In this document: positions 35,257 through 43,520 of the stretch, piece after piece
Numbering within the stretch: position 1 is the first letter of the stretch
Layout: every line of letters begins with the position of its first letter
Assembly (NCBI RefSeq): GCF_001422725.1
Contig: NZ_LMMA01000032.1
Location: forward strand, 481,198-545,197
DNA length: 64,000 nt
Reading direction: 5' to 3'
Source of the DNA: Flavobacterium sp. Leaf82
Lineage (GTDB): Bacteria; Bacteroidota; Bacteroidia; Flavobacteriales; Flavobacteriaceae
Notes under the pieces: model-generated
What the model saw: the letters and a program-made list of their open reading frames with translations, nothing else
Databases searched by the model: none
Told to the model about the DNA's origin: nothing
Position numbers and translations under genes: made by a program

Positions 35257-35898
35257 TTATTTAGGAGGAAGTGATCCGTCTTTTCTCATTTCTTTTACAA
35301 CTGTTTGCATAATTGCATCAACGGTTTGACCTAAATCAGTAACATAATCTGATTTTGTAGTTCCTGTCCAGATGAGTTTATTTTCTTTTAGAGAAAAAAC
35401 ATTCGTTTCTACCATATAAGATGTAGTTTCCTGATAATATCCCGGATCATAGAAGTTTGGAGAATACATACCGTACCAGTTTCCAAAACCATAACCATAC
35501 ATTCCGGTATATAAACCATCAAATCCTCCGTAATACATGCCGGTGTAAGTTCCCGGAACATATTCAGTTTCTTTTTCGGTACTTACTAAGCGAAGCGTAA
35601 TAACTCCGTCAAAGTTCTCATCTTGTAATATTTTTAATTTTTGTTCTTTAGTGAGATTTTTGGTTGTTTCGTTTAAGTATTGGTAAGAAGTTTTGAAGAT
35701 TTCGTTACTGGCAGCAATTCTGTTTTCAGTAACCCTTCTGGACGCTTCGTCTTTTACCAATGCAACAACCAAAACTTTTTTGAAGTTTTCCTGAGCAACT
35801 GTAATTTTTGGATCTCTCCAACTATTTACGATAGAAGTATTGGTGCCACAACCAGAAACTACTAGAATAGTAACTAATAAGATTAAGTATTTTTTCAT
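35257..35898 (-). CDS. DUF4136-like lipoprotein with Tyr/Gly-rich segment
   Basis: 213 residues. Lipoprotein signal (LLVTILVVSGC) with the lipidated Cys at about 17. The body has the DUF4136-like opening VNSWRDP and a C-terminal strand region (TDLGQTVDAIMQTVVKEM). Between them (about 118-155) is a stretch rich in Tyr and Gly with a repeating (Y/L)YTGMYxG form that may form a loop or beta-rich surface. Anchored in an envelope membrane; function unknown. Family call is from partial pattern only. Confidence 0.7.
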   Translation of the reverse strand: MKKYLILLVTILVVSGCGTNTSIVNSWRDPKITVAQENFKKVLVVALVKDEASRRVTENRIAASNEIFKTSYQYLNETTKNLTKEQKLKILQDENFDGVITLRLVSTEKETEYVPGTYTGMYYGGFDGLYTGMYGYGFGNWYGMYSPNFYDPGYYQETTSYMVETNVFSLKENKLIWTGTTKSDYVTDLGQTVDAIMQTVVKEMRKDGSLPPK

Positions 35899-35974
35899 AT
35901 TACAATTTTTAAAAAATTATTGTAGTAAAAATACGTATAAAAAGTAAGAAAATACTTCTGGCGACTAAATAACT

Positions 35975-36430
35975 TTAATTATAAGCTTTTTTTATTCGGT
36001 CGAGGTCGCGTTTGGTGTCTTGTTCTTTTAGGGATTCACGCTTGTCGTAATTTTTCTTTCCTTTACAAAGACCAATTTGCAATTTTGCAAGCCCCTTTTC
36101 ATTTGTAAATAATTTTAGAGGAACAATAGTAAGTCCTTTTGCCTGAACACTTTTATGAAGACTTTTTAATTCCTTTTTATTCAAAAGCAATTTTCTTTCA
36201 CTTCTTGCTTTATGATTGAACTGATTTCCAAAAGTATATTCTTCGATATAAGTATTTATAGCGAACAGTTCAAGATTACTAAATTCACAAAAACTCTCTG
36301 TGATATTAGCTTTTCCTAATCGTATCGATTTAATTTCTGTACCGGATAAAACGATTCCGGCAGTATAAGTATCGATTATCTCATAATCAAATCGAGCTCT
36401 TTTATTAAGTATATTGACTGTTTTTAACAT
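35975..36430 (-). CDS. smpB: SsrA-binding protein SmpB
   Basis: 151 residues. Escorts tmRNA to stalled ribosomes. Signatures are ILNKRARFDYEIIDTYTAGIVL, GTEIKSIR, the EEYTFGNQFNHKARSERKLLL segment and the C-terminal KGKKNYDKRESLKEQ helix with the basic tail. A TACATTTG box (36435-36442 read on the minus strand) lies right before the start, so the mRNA may be leaderless. The tmRNA itself is not in the window. Confidence 0.96.
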   Translation of the reverse strand: MLKTVNILNKRARFDYEIIDTYTAGIVLSGTEIKSIRLGKANITESFCEFSNLELFAINTYIEEYTFGNQFNHKARSERKLLLNKKELKSLHKSVQAKGLTIVPLKLFTNEKGLAKLQIGLCKGKKNYDKRESLKEQDTKRDLDRIKKAYN

Positions 36431-36512
36431 AATGCAAATGTAAACAAAATTGAAAACTTTGGTGCTATCAAAGATAACTAAAGATTTTTTTTAATCTATG
36501 ATTTTAATCATT

Positions 36513-36541
36513 TTTGAAGATAAAGCTTACCGGTAAGTTTG
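36513..36541 (+). promoter_or_regulatory. Promoter of the outer-membrane protein gene
   Basis: TTTG at 36513-36516, 17-base spacer, TAAGTTTG at 36534-36541; both elements match the Bacteroidetes consensus. The start codon at 36569 is 28 bases after the box. Confidence 0.8.
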
Positions 36542-36568
36542 TTAAATAATTTAAAAAATAAATTTAAA

Positions 36569-37207
36569 ATGAGAAAAATTTTAACACTCGCCGGTATTGT
36601 ATTAATAGGTTTAACAGCAAAAGCACAAGAGGTTAACCAAGGATTAAAAGGGGCTTGGTTCGCGACTTCGCAATTTGGTTATCAGCAAACTAAAACTGCC
36701 GATGCTAAGAATACAAGTATATCTGTATTGCCAATTGTAGGAACATTTATTACTCCGTCTGTTGCTGTAGGAGCAGGTTTAGGTTATATAAATATCAAAG
36801 CAGATTCGAAAGCTGGAACAGCTGCAAAAACTGATTTAATTGTTATTGAGCCTTTAGCAAGGAAATATTGGAACGTTGCCGGTACTTTATATTTCTTTGG
36901 ACAATTGGCTGCTCCAATTATAACAGGAAAAGAAAAAGAAAGTGATTTAAAAGTTAACCAGATTGGCTTGTCGCTTTCAGGCGGATTTGATTATTTTGTA
37001 ACAAAGAATTTCTCTGTTGAGTTTTCTTATGATTTAGCGAACTTTACTTCAACAACGCTGGACCCAAAAAATGGCGAAAAAACTACGGTTACAAATTTTG
37101 GATTGGCACACGTAGCAAATGTCGAATCATTTTATAATGGTGCTTTGGGCGGAAGTAATCCAAACTTAACGTCTCCGCTATCATTTGGATTTAAATTTAT
37201 ATTCTAA
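36569..37207 (+). CDS. Outer-membrane beta-barrel protein
   Basis: 212 residues from ATG 36569; an in-frame TTG at 36539 falls before the promoter end and is rejected. Signal peptide MRKILTLAGIVLIGLTAKAQ. The mature part alternates hydrophobic strands and turns (SISVLPIVGTFITPSVAVGAGLGYINIK, WNVAGTLYFFGQLAAPIITG, NFSVEFSYDLANF) and ends in F at SFGFKFIF, the terminal-aromatic feature of beta-barrels. Looks like a small porin-like or adhesin-like Flavobacterium protein; specific function unknown. Transcribed from a strong promoter and ended by a hairpin. Confidence 0.82.
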   Translation: MRKILTLAGIVLIGLTAKAQEVNQGLKGAWFATSQFGYQQTKTADAKNTSISVLPIVGTFITPSVAVGAGLGYINIKADSKAGTAAKTDLIVIEPLARKYWNVAGTLYFFGQLAAPIITGKEKESDLKVNQIGLSLSGGFDYFVTKNFSVEFSYDLANFTSTTLDPKNGEKTTVTNFGLAHVANVESFYNGALGGSNPNLTSPLSFGFKFIF

Positions 37208-37257
37208 ATAGTTGTAGATTGATTTACATTTCAATTTACTAATTTTGTAAAAAAGAT

Positions 37258-37286
37258 AAAGACCGTACTTTATAAGTACGGTCTTT
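37258..37286 (+). terminator. Intrinsic terminator of the outer-membrane protein gene
   Basis: Perfect 13-bp stem AAAGACCGTACTT/AAGTACGGTCTTT (37258-37270 and 37274-37286), 3-base loop, 51 bases past the stop. Confidence 0.88.
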
Positions 37287-37309
37287 TAATATTATTTTAA
37301 AATTATAAA

Positions 37310-37537
37310 ATGCAAAATCAATCAAAAGATCCTTTACACGGAGTTACACTTCAAAAAATAGTAGAAGCGCTGGTAAATCATTACGGTTTTGATACTTTGG
37401 CAGCGTTAATTCCGATAAAATGCTTTACATCAGATCCAAGTGTAAAATCAAGTCTTACTTTTTTAAGAAAGACAGATTGGGCGCGTAAAAAAGTAGAGGA
37501 TTTATACGTAAAAACTTTACCTAAATTCTCTAATTAA
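37310..37537 (+). CDS. VF530-family (DUF2132) small protein
   Basis: 75 residues that match the whole VF530 family: DPLHGVTLQKIVEALVNHYG, CFTSDPSVKSSLTFLRKTDWAR and KVEDLYV. A structure of the family founder resembles DNA-binding proteins, but no role is firmly known. Starts 23 bases after a terminator and ends immediately next to the end of the convergent gene. Confidence 0.88.
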   Translation: MQNQSKDPLHGVTLQKIVEALVNHYGFDTLAALIPIKCFTSDPSVKSSLTFLRKTDWARKKVEDLYVKTLPKFSN

Positions 37538-38092
37538 TTACAATTTATAAGAGATCATAACACCTCCGCGGTACGGAAGCCATTCACCACTTTTGTTCCA
37601 GTTTGGCGCTTTTTCATATCTTCCCGGAGTTCCGTCATTGTAGTAACCATGATAAAAGCCCTGGTGCCAGCCAGCTCCTGCAAAAAAGTCTAATAAAAAT
37701 TTATCGCTCAATTTAAGGTTGTACCCAACTGTAACTCCTAAACGGTAACCAAAACCGTGTTCGTATTTGTTAGAATCCCAGTAATTCCATTTTTGTATTT
37801 CGTAAATGTCCGGACCAGCATGACCACCAACATAAAACCCGTCATAATTTTCTTTAAAATGGTAACGTAATTCAGGAGTTAATGTGTAAAATTTCATTGG
37901 ACTATGTCCATTAAAGGATTCCCAAAAAGAAGCCATTACATCAACACTAAAAGTCAAATTTTTGCCAATGCTGGTTTCAATACCAACATTAGGTATTGCA
38001 AGTAAAGCAGTTGCAGCATTGAACTTAATAAAAGTTTGGCTTTGAGATTGGATGGAAAAGAAAACAACAAGAAGGATTAAATATTTTTTCAT
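37538..38092 (-). CDS. DUF3575 family beta-barrel-like protein
   Basis: 184 residues. Signal peptide about 1-18 (MKKYLILLVVFFSIQSQSQT). Strand-rich mature part with NVGIETSIGKNLTFSVDV, MKFYTLTPELRYHFKEN and GFYVGGHAGPDIYEI, matching DUF3575 outer-membrane proteins. Ends in the strand RGGVMISYKL. Function not known. Its 3' end meets that of the VF530 gene head-on. Confidence 0.8.
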   Translation of the reverse strand: MKKYLILLVVFFSIQSQSQTFIKFNAATALLAIPNVGIETSIGKNLTFSVDVMASFWESFNGHSPMKFYTLTPELRYHFKENYDGFYVGGHAGPDIYEIQKWNYWDSNKYEHGFGYRLGVTVGYNLKLSDKFLLDFFAGAGWHQGFYHGYYNDGTPGRYEKAPNWNKSGEWLPYRGGVMISYKL

Positions 38093-38228
38093 AAAAAAAT
38101 AGGTTTACGTGGTATTAAAATAAGGCTTCATCACTTATTTCGCGTGCAAATATAACGTAAACCATTTATTACTATTATCTAAATGTTTTAATTTAACAGC
38201 AATGTTTTTTTCTAATCAGAGCTATAAA

Positions 38229-38780
38229 TTACTTAGGTTCTAATAATGAGTAAATTACCTTGTCTAAAAAGCGGCCTTCATAAAACTCGGATTCTTTTAG
38301 ATGTGCTTCTTTTACAAAACCACATTTTTGTAAAACCTTTTCTGAGGCATAATTCTCCGGGTCAATTACAGCTTCTATCGAGTGTAGTTTTAAATCTTCA
38401 AAACCATAAGCAATTAATCGGTTTACGGCTTCGGGAATAATTCCTTTTCCGTGAAATTCCGGCAAAAGCATATAGCCAATTTCAGCACGATAATTTTCAG
38501 GCTGCATTCTGTAATATCCTATAATTCCAAGAAGTTTTGGGTTATCTTTTAAAGTTATTCCCCAGTTGATACCCACATTTGTTACAATTTTATCATCAAT
38601 CATAGCAATGTGAGCCAATGCATCTTCATTGTCTTTTACTAAAGGTCTTGGGATGTATTTCATCGTTTCAGGATTCGAACGCAATTCGAAAACTTCATTT
38701 GCATCGTCGTTTGTTATTCTTCTTAAAAGTAAACGTTCTGTTTCTATTACAGGAAATGGAGTAAAATTAAATTCCAGCAT
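38229..38780 (-). CDS. GNAT N-acetyltransferase, RimJ/RimL type
   Basis: 183 residues. Opening ETERLLLRRITNDDANEVFELRSNPE is typical of the RimJ/RimL group. The acetyl-CoA binding strand-loop is EIGYMLLPEFHGKGIIPEAV with the Q/R-x-x-G-x-G/A-like turn, and the C-terminal VIDPENYASEKVLQKCGF motif is present. Transfers acetyl from acetyl-CoA to an unknown amine, often a protein N-terminus or antibiotic. It lies 9 bases downstream of the aldose epimerase-like gene, so the two are one unit. Confidence 0.9.
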   Translation of the reverse strand: MLEFNFTPFPVIETERLLLRRITNDDANEVFELRSNPETMKYIPRPLVKDNEDALAHIAMIDDKIVTNVGINWGITLKDNPKLLGIIGYYRMQPENYRAEIGYMLLPEFHGKGIIPEAVNRLIAYGFEDLKLHSIEAVIDPENYASEKVLQKCGFVKEAHLKESEFYEGRFLDKVIYSLLEPK

Positions 38781-38789
38781 TTTTCTTAA

Positions 38790-39641
38790 TTATAATATTG
38801 TGATACTAAATTTTGAATTAAAAGTCTGACCTGCGTCTAAAACTACAATTCCTTCTTTTTCAAATAAATCTCCTGAATTTTCGGCAGTGTCCGAGTATCC
38901 TAACCAAGGCTCAATACAAACAAATGGAGCTTGTTCTTTTGTCCAGATTCCGAAGCTTGGAAAATCTTTAAAATCAACTTTCACATATGGTTTAGAATTT
39001 TCAAGAATTGTTAATGATTTTGATTCTAATGTTTTGAAAATCAAAGCGTCATTTTCGAATAATTTATAATTTAAAGGAATAAGATTATTAGATGTTTCTA
39101 AAATTTTAGTTTCGTTAGAAATCAAATCGTTCTCTAAAAGGTAATATTTTAAAGCTTCATCCTTTTCAAATTCAAAAGCATAATTTTCAAAATTTTCAGG
39201 CAAAGCTATCGCAGGATGTGCCCCAATCGAAAAAGGTATTTTGCCCTCATTTTTATTGATTACTTTATACTCAATATTCAATGAAGCTTCTTCAAGAGAA
39301 TAGATAATTTGCAACTCAAATTTAAAAGGATATTTCGTTAAAGTTTCAGTGTCAGATTTTAATGAAAAAACAGCTCTGTTTTGAGTTTTTTCTATCAATT
39401 GAAATTCCATATCACGAGCAAATCCATGTCTTGGTAATTGGTATTCTTTTGCGTTGATCGTATAAGTGTTGTTTTTTAAAGTACCCACAATAGGAAAAAG
39501 TATTGGAGAATGTTTTCCCCAGAAATCAGGATTACCCTCCCAGATATATTCTTTATTTTGATTGTCTTTAAGCGAAAACAATTCGGCTCCGGCATGTTTT
39601 ATAGAGGCACTTAGTATTGAATTTGAAATAGTTGTATTCAA
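38790..39641 (-). CDS. Aldose 1-epimerase family protein
   Basis: 283 residues. Galactose-mutarotase fold: opening ASIKHAGAELFSLKD, YIWEGNPDFWGKHSPILFP, LPRHGFARDMEF and SIGAHPAIALPE with the catalytic His. Interconverts anomers of a hexose or hexose-phosphate-like sugar. The substrate is not determined. Upstream of the GNAT gene in the same unit. Confidence 0.91.
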   Translation of the reverse strand: MNTTISNSILSASIKHAGAELFSLKDNQNKEYIWEGNPDFWGKHSPILFPIVGTLKNNTYTINAKEYQLPRHGFARDMEFQLIEKTQNRAVFSLKSDTETLTKYPFKFELQIIYSLEEASLNIEYKVINKNEGKIPFSIGAHPAIALPENFENYAFEFEKDEALKYYLLENDLISNETKILETSNNLIPLNYKLFENDALIFKTLESKSLTILENSKPYVKVDFKDFPSFGIWTKEQAPFVCIEPWLGYSDTAENSGDLFEKEGIVVLDAGQTFNSKFSITIL

Positions 39642-39829
39642 AGTATTTTAATATTGAAATGAATGAATCTTAATAGTGATGTAAATATATTTTATAAATT
39701 TTATTTTTTTAAGAAAATCCTTTAAATTATTTTTTTGGTAAAATTTTGCTAAAATTAAATTTATGATTCCTGTTTTTCCTTTAAATAGCTTTTTTTTTCC
39801 TTAATTTGCTACATAAACAGCTAAAAAAT

Positions 39830-42100
39830 ATGAAAATACAATCCTCAAAAGCCTTATTAACCCTGGCTTTGTTTGTTGGAATTTCTTCTGTTTGGGCACA
39901 AGAAACGCCTGCAACAACAGCGGTAAATCCAGTTAATAGTTATAGTTATCATGATGCATTTGCACCACATTTTTATACAAAAAACGGAACGCCAACCCGT
40001 TCTGCAAGCGGTCAGCCGGGAGCTGAATACTGGCAAAACAGAGCCGATTATCAAATAACGGCAAAATTAAATGCTGTTACAAACGAGATTATTGGTACAG
40101 ATGAAATTACATATACCAATAATAGTCCTGATAAATTAGGATTTTTATGGTTGAATTTAGACCAAAATTTATTTAAAGAAGATTCTAGAGGAAATGCCGT
40201 TGTGCCTTTAACCGGGAGTCGTAATGGCGCTCAGGGACAGGTTTTTGATGGCGGAAATAAAATAAAATCAGTTAAAGTAATTTCTTTAGGAAAGAAAAAG
40301 ACCGAAGCTGAAGCAAAATTTGTAATTACAGATACCAGAATGCAAATATTTCTTCCTGAAGAATTAGCATCAAAAGGCGGAAGTGTAAAAATTAAAATCG
40401 AATTTTCGTTTGTTGCTCCTTTTGAAGGATCAGACAGAATGGGAGTTTTAGAAACTAAAAACGGTAAAATTTTCACGATAGCACAATGGTATCCGCGTAT
40501 GTGTGTTTATGACGATGTAAGAGGCTGGAATACACATCCGTATTTAGGTGCTTCTGAGTTTTATTTAGAATATGGTAATTTTGATGTAAAACTTACAGTT
40601 CCGGCAAATCATTATGTTGTAGGTTCAGGAGAATTACTGAACGGGGCAGAAGTAATGCCGGCAGAAGTTTTCAAGCGTTATAAAGAAGCTTCGTTAAGCG
40701 ATAAAGCAGTTATGATTCGTTCTGCTGAAGAAGTTGCTGCAACTGCAAATGCAAACGCTGCAGGTGAAAAAACATGGCATTACCAAATAAAAAATGCTCG
40801 TGATTTTTCCTGGGCATCATCTCAGGCTTTTGTTTTAGATGGAGCAAAAATTAACTTGCCAAGTGGTAAAAAATCATTGGCTTTATCTGCTTATCCTGTA
40901 GAAAGTGGTGGCGAAGCAGCTTACGGACGTTCTACTGAATATGTAAAAGCTGCCATAGAACATTACTCTAAAACATGGTTTGAATATCCTTATCCGGCAG
41001 CGACAAACGTAGCAGGAAATGAGGGCGGAATGGAATATCCCGGAATCGTTTTTTGCAGCTGGGATTCAAAAGGACAAGATTTATGGGGAGTTACAGATCA
41101 TGAATTTGGACATATCTGGTTTCCTATGATTGTAGGTTCAAACGAAAGATTATTTGGTTGGATGGATGAAGGTTTTAATACTTTTATTAATTCCTTGAGT
41201 ACTGCTGCATTTAATAAAGGAGAATATGTAGAACCACTAACCGATTTGCATAAAGCGGCAGAGTCATTTACAAGACCTAATTTAGAAACGATAATGAGTT
41301 CTCCGGATAATATGAAAGAGGCTAATATTGGTATGCTTTGCTATTTTAAGCCAAGTTCTGGTTTGGTAATTTTAAGAGAACAAATATTAGGAAAAGAGCG
41401 TTTTGATATTGCTTTCCGTACTTATATTGAGCGTTGGGCATACAAACATCCTCAACCGGATGATTTTTTCAGATCTATGGAAAATGTTGCCGGCGAAGAT
41501 TTAAGTTGGTTCTGGAGAAGTTGGTACGTAAACAACTGGCGTTTTGATCAGGGAATTAATTCAATTAAATATATTAAAAACGATCCTTCTAAAGGAGTTG
41601 CAATAACAATTGAAAATTTCGATAAAATGCCAATGCCGGTTATTTTAGATGTTAAAACAAAAAGCGGAAAAGTTACAAGAGTTAACTTACCGGTAGAAGT
41701 TTGGCAACGTAATAACGTGTGGACTTTTAAACATAATTCTACCGAAGAAATTGAAAGTATAACACTTGATCCTGATCATGTTTTTCCTGACAACAACGAA
41801 GCGAATAATGTGTGGAAATTGGGAAACGGTAAAATAGAGAAAGATGTTGTTTTAGACAGCTATTTGGGAACATATTCAACTTCAAGAGCACCTTTGAAGA
41901 TCGATGTAACAGAAAAAAACAGCACTTTAAATGTTGAAATTACAAACTTTCCTAAATTTACTGTAAGTCCTGTAGAAAATGAAAAAGATGCATTTCAATC
42001 TGCGAGTGCGGGATTAAAATTTAAATACAACGAAGCAAAAACAGGTTTTGATATGATTATTTTAAGTAGTGGGGAAACAATTCCTTTTACTAAAAAATAG
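39830..42100 (+). CDS. M1-family zinc metallopeptidase
   Basis: 756 residues from ATG 39830; a TTG at 39806 in frame falls in the promoter-like AT stretch and is rejected. Signal peptide MKIQSSKALLTLALFVGISSVWAQ, so exported. The zinc site is H424-E-F-G-H428 with the third ligand E447 (the M1 spacing HExxH-x18-E). The substrate-recognition GGMEYP replaces the usual GAMEN. A C-terminal beta domain follows the catalytic part. Acts on peptide N-termini in the periplasm or outside; no T9SS tail was seen. Stand-alone, ended by a strong terminator. Confidence 0.92.
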   Translation: MKIQSSKALLTLALFVGISSVWAQETPATTAVNPVNSYSYHDAFAPHFYTKNGTPTRSASGQPGAEYWQNRADYQITAKLNAVTNEIIGTDEITYTNNSPDKLGFLWLNLDQNLFKEDSRGNAVVPLTGSRNGAQGQVFDGGNKIKSVKVISLGKKKTEAEAKFVITDTRMQIFLPEELASKGGSVKIKIEFSFVAPFEGSDRMGVLETKNGKIFTIAQWYPRMCVYDDVRGWNTHPYLGASEFYLEYGNFDVKLTVPANHYVVGSGELLNGAEVMPAEVFKRYKEASLSDKAVMIRSAEEVAATANANAAGEKTWHYQIKNARDFSWASSQAFVLDGAKINLPSGKKSLALSAYPVESGGEAAYGRSTEYVKAAIEHYSKTWFEYPYPAATNVAGNEGGMEYPGIVFCSWDSKGQDLWGVTDHEFGHIWFPMIVGSNERLFGWMDEGFNTFINSLSTAAFNKGEYVEPLTDLHKAAESFTRPNLETIMSSPDNMKEANIGMLCYFKPSSGLVILREQILGKERFDIAFRTYIERWAYKHPQPDDFFRSMENVAGEDLSWFWRSWYVNNWRFDQGINSIKYIKNDPSKGVAITIENFDKMPMPVILDVKTKSGKVTRVNLPVEVWQRNNVWTFKHNSTEEIESITLDPDHVFPDNNEANNVWKLGNGKIEKDVVLDSYLGTYSTSRAPLKIDVTEKNSTLNVEITNFPKFTVSPVENEKDAFQSASAGLKFKYNEAKTGFDMIILSSGETIPFTKK

Positions 42101-42124
42101 AAACACAATATTTATAAAGTTTTT

Positions 42125-42162
42125 AAAACCCGATAGTTATTCTCTAACTATCGGGTTTTCTT
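42125..42162 (+). terminator. Intrinsic terminator of the M1 peptidase gene
   Basis: Perfect 15-bp stem AAAACCCGATAGTTA/TAACTATCGGGTTTT (42125-42139 and 42145-42159), 5-base loop, T-rich tail. Confidence 0.9.
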
Positions 42163-42190
42163 TTGTTTAAAATATCGTTTATTGATTTTT

Positions 42191-42290
42191 TGTCATTTCT
42201 ACGAAGGAGAAATCACACAGGTAACTTGACAAAGATTGTCGAATTTGATTATGAAGTTTTTAGTGTGATTTCTCCTTCGTCGAAATGACA
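42191..42290. repeat. Palindromic dispersed repeat, copy 2
   Basis: Arms 42191-42218 and 42263-42290 are inverted copies matching at 27 of 28 positions, 44 bases apart. Its outer bases match those of the element at 22265-22476 (TGTCATTTC-ACG-AGGAGAAATCAC), and both contain ACTTGACAAAGATT-like sequence next to the left arm. Long hairpin in RNA; no coding frame. Confidence 0.88.
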
Positions 42291-42458
42291 AACTTTGAGA
42301 AAAACTCTTTAATAAGTATAAAATCAGCTGTTCATGATTTTAATTTTAAAATTAAGAAAGAAAACTCAGAACCTCAGTATCTTAGTCTCCAAGCTTCGGG
42401 ATAGAGTCTCATAAAAATAACAGAACATTAAAAAAATGTTAGAATTTTAATTTTTTGT

Positions 42459-42487
42459 TTTGTAAATAAAAAAATAGTGTACTTTTG
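42459..42487 (+). promoter_or_regulatory. Promoter of the arginine operon
   Basis: TTTG at 42459-42462, 17-base spacer, TACTTTTG at 42480-42487. The expected start is about 42493, on the ATG of a short ORF, and 320 bases before the first enzyme gene. Confidence 0.75.
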
Positions 42488-42492
42488 CACCA

Positions 42493-42579
42493 ATGAATAA
42501 AATAAGTTTACATATAACTTCTTTGTCACGGACAAACTCACCTGCTACTTCTCCCGAAGTACGGATACTATCTCTATAG
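42493..42579 (+). CDS. Possible 28-residue leader ORF of the arginine operon
   Basis: ATG at 42493-42495, stop TAG at 42577-42579. The ATG lies at the predicted transcription start, so it would be a leaderless ORF. The peptide runs MNKISLHITSLSRTNSPAT and continues to a C-terminal VRILSL; it has two arginines, both encoded CGG. Hairpin TTTGTC-ACG-GACAAA (42522-42536) lies inside it. A second hairpin TTTGTCC-ATT-GGACAAA (42642-42658) lies downstream, with arms that can also pair with those of the first. Could be a translated leader of an attenuator; there is no direct proof it is translated. Confidence 0.3.
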   Translation: MNKISLHITSLSRTNSPATSPEVRILSL

Positions 42580-42814
42580 TATTCACAGAGTTTTTCGCCG
42601 CGTATTTATTTATATTCATTTTTCATTTTGAAATCACAACATTTGTCCATTGGACAAACATATCCTAAAAGTATATATAATTTTTTCGTTTTTCTTAATC
42701 AAGTTTTTGATTTTGAGAATGTTACTTCTATTATGTCTATTTTTGCGGGATTGATTTCCGGATTTCAAACTAAACAATACGTTTTAATTTTTAACTCTAA
42801 CTTCAACTATTGAA
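42580..42814 (+). other. Long leader between the short ORF and the first arg gene
   Basis: 235 bases without a convincing gene. It holds the hairpin TTTGTCCATTGGACAAA at 42642-42658 and a small CTCT/AGAG hairpin followed by five T (about 42572-42597, weak). A TTG-started frame (42628-42813) has no homologue that I recognise. Likely part of the 5' untranslated region of the operon. Confidence 0.55.
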
Positions 42815-43456
42815 ATGAAAATCTCTATTGTTGTTACTCAGGAAGAACACTTCAAATTCGCACAGGAAATTTGCGATACGATAGAATCATCTGCCTTGCT
42901 AAGAGGTACAGGGATTGCTAAAAGAACTCCTGAATACATTCAGAAAAAAATGTCGAATGGTGATGCGATGATTGCTCTGGCAGACGGAAAATTTGCAGGT
43001 TTTTGTTATATCGAAAGTTGGCAACACGGAAAATTCGTGGCTCATTCTGGTTTAATTGTACATCCGGATTACAGAAGTTTAGGTTTGGCAAAAAAAATCA
43101 AATCAAAAGTTTTTGATTATTCCCTAAAAAGATACCCGGACGCTAAAATATTTGGTATTACAACCGGTTTGGCTGTAATGAAAATCAACTCTGATTTGGG
43201 TTACAAACCAGTTCCGTTCTCAGAATTAACAACAGATCCGAGTTTTTGGGCAGGTTGTAAAACGTGTACCAATTACCAAATCCTGCAAAGCAAAGAAAAC
43301 AAAATGTGCCTTTGTACCGGAATGTTGTACGACCCAAAAGAAAAACAAAAAGATCCGCCAAGACATCCTTTTAATGAGGCCGTTTTAAGCAGATTAAAAA
43401 AAATTAAACAAGCTTTATTCTTAAATAAACTATTGTCGTTTATCTTTTTAACCTAA
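42815..43456 (+). CDS. GNAT acetyltransferase heading the arginine operon (possible N-acylglutamate synthase)
   Basis: 213 residues. GNAT fold: AGFCYIESW, the V-H-P-x-Y-R-x-x-G-L-A acetyl-CoA loop (LIVHPDYRSLGLAKKIKS) and IFGITTGLAVMKIN. The C-terminal part has four Cys (C148, C151, C165, C167; CKTC and CLC) that could bind a metal, an unusual feature. It heads the arg operon, which has no classical argA, so it may make the N-acyl-glutamate needed for the first step. This role is inference from location and from a GNAT gene often sitting in that place in flavobacteria. Confidence 0.75.
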   Translation: MKISIVVTQEEHFKFAQEICDTIESSALLRGTGIAKRTPEYIQKKMSNGDAMIALADGKFAGFCYIESWQHGKFVAHSGLIVHPDYRSLGLAKKIKSKVFDYSLKRYPDAKIFGITTGLAVMKINSDLGYKPVPFSELTTDPSFWAGCKTCTNYQILQSKENKMCLCTGMLYDPKEKQKDPPRHPFNEAVLSRLKKIKQALFLNKLLSFIFLT

Positions 43457-43520
43457 GAATAAATCAAAAAAGAAATCTCAAACTTGCTACATACGAAAGT
43501 ATTAGCCTAAATTATAAAAA

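Noticed and set aside
42628..42813. TTG-started frame of 61 codons just before the arg operon's GNAT gene
   Set aside because: No family, low-complexity AT-rich composition and no ribosome binding context; more likely part of the leader RNA.
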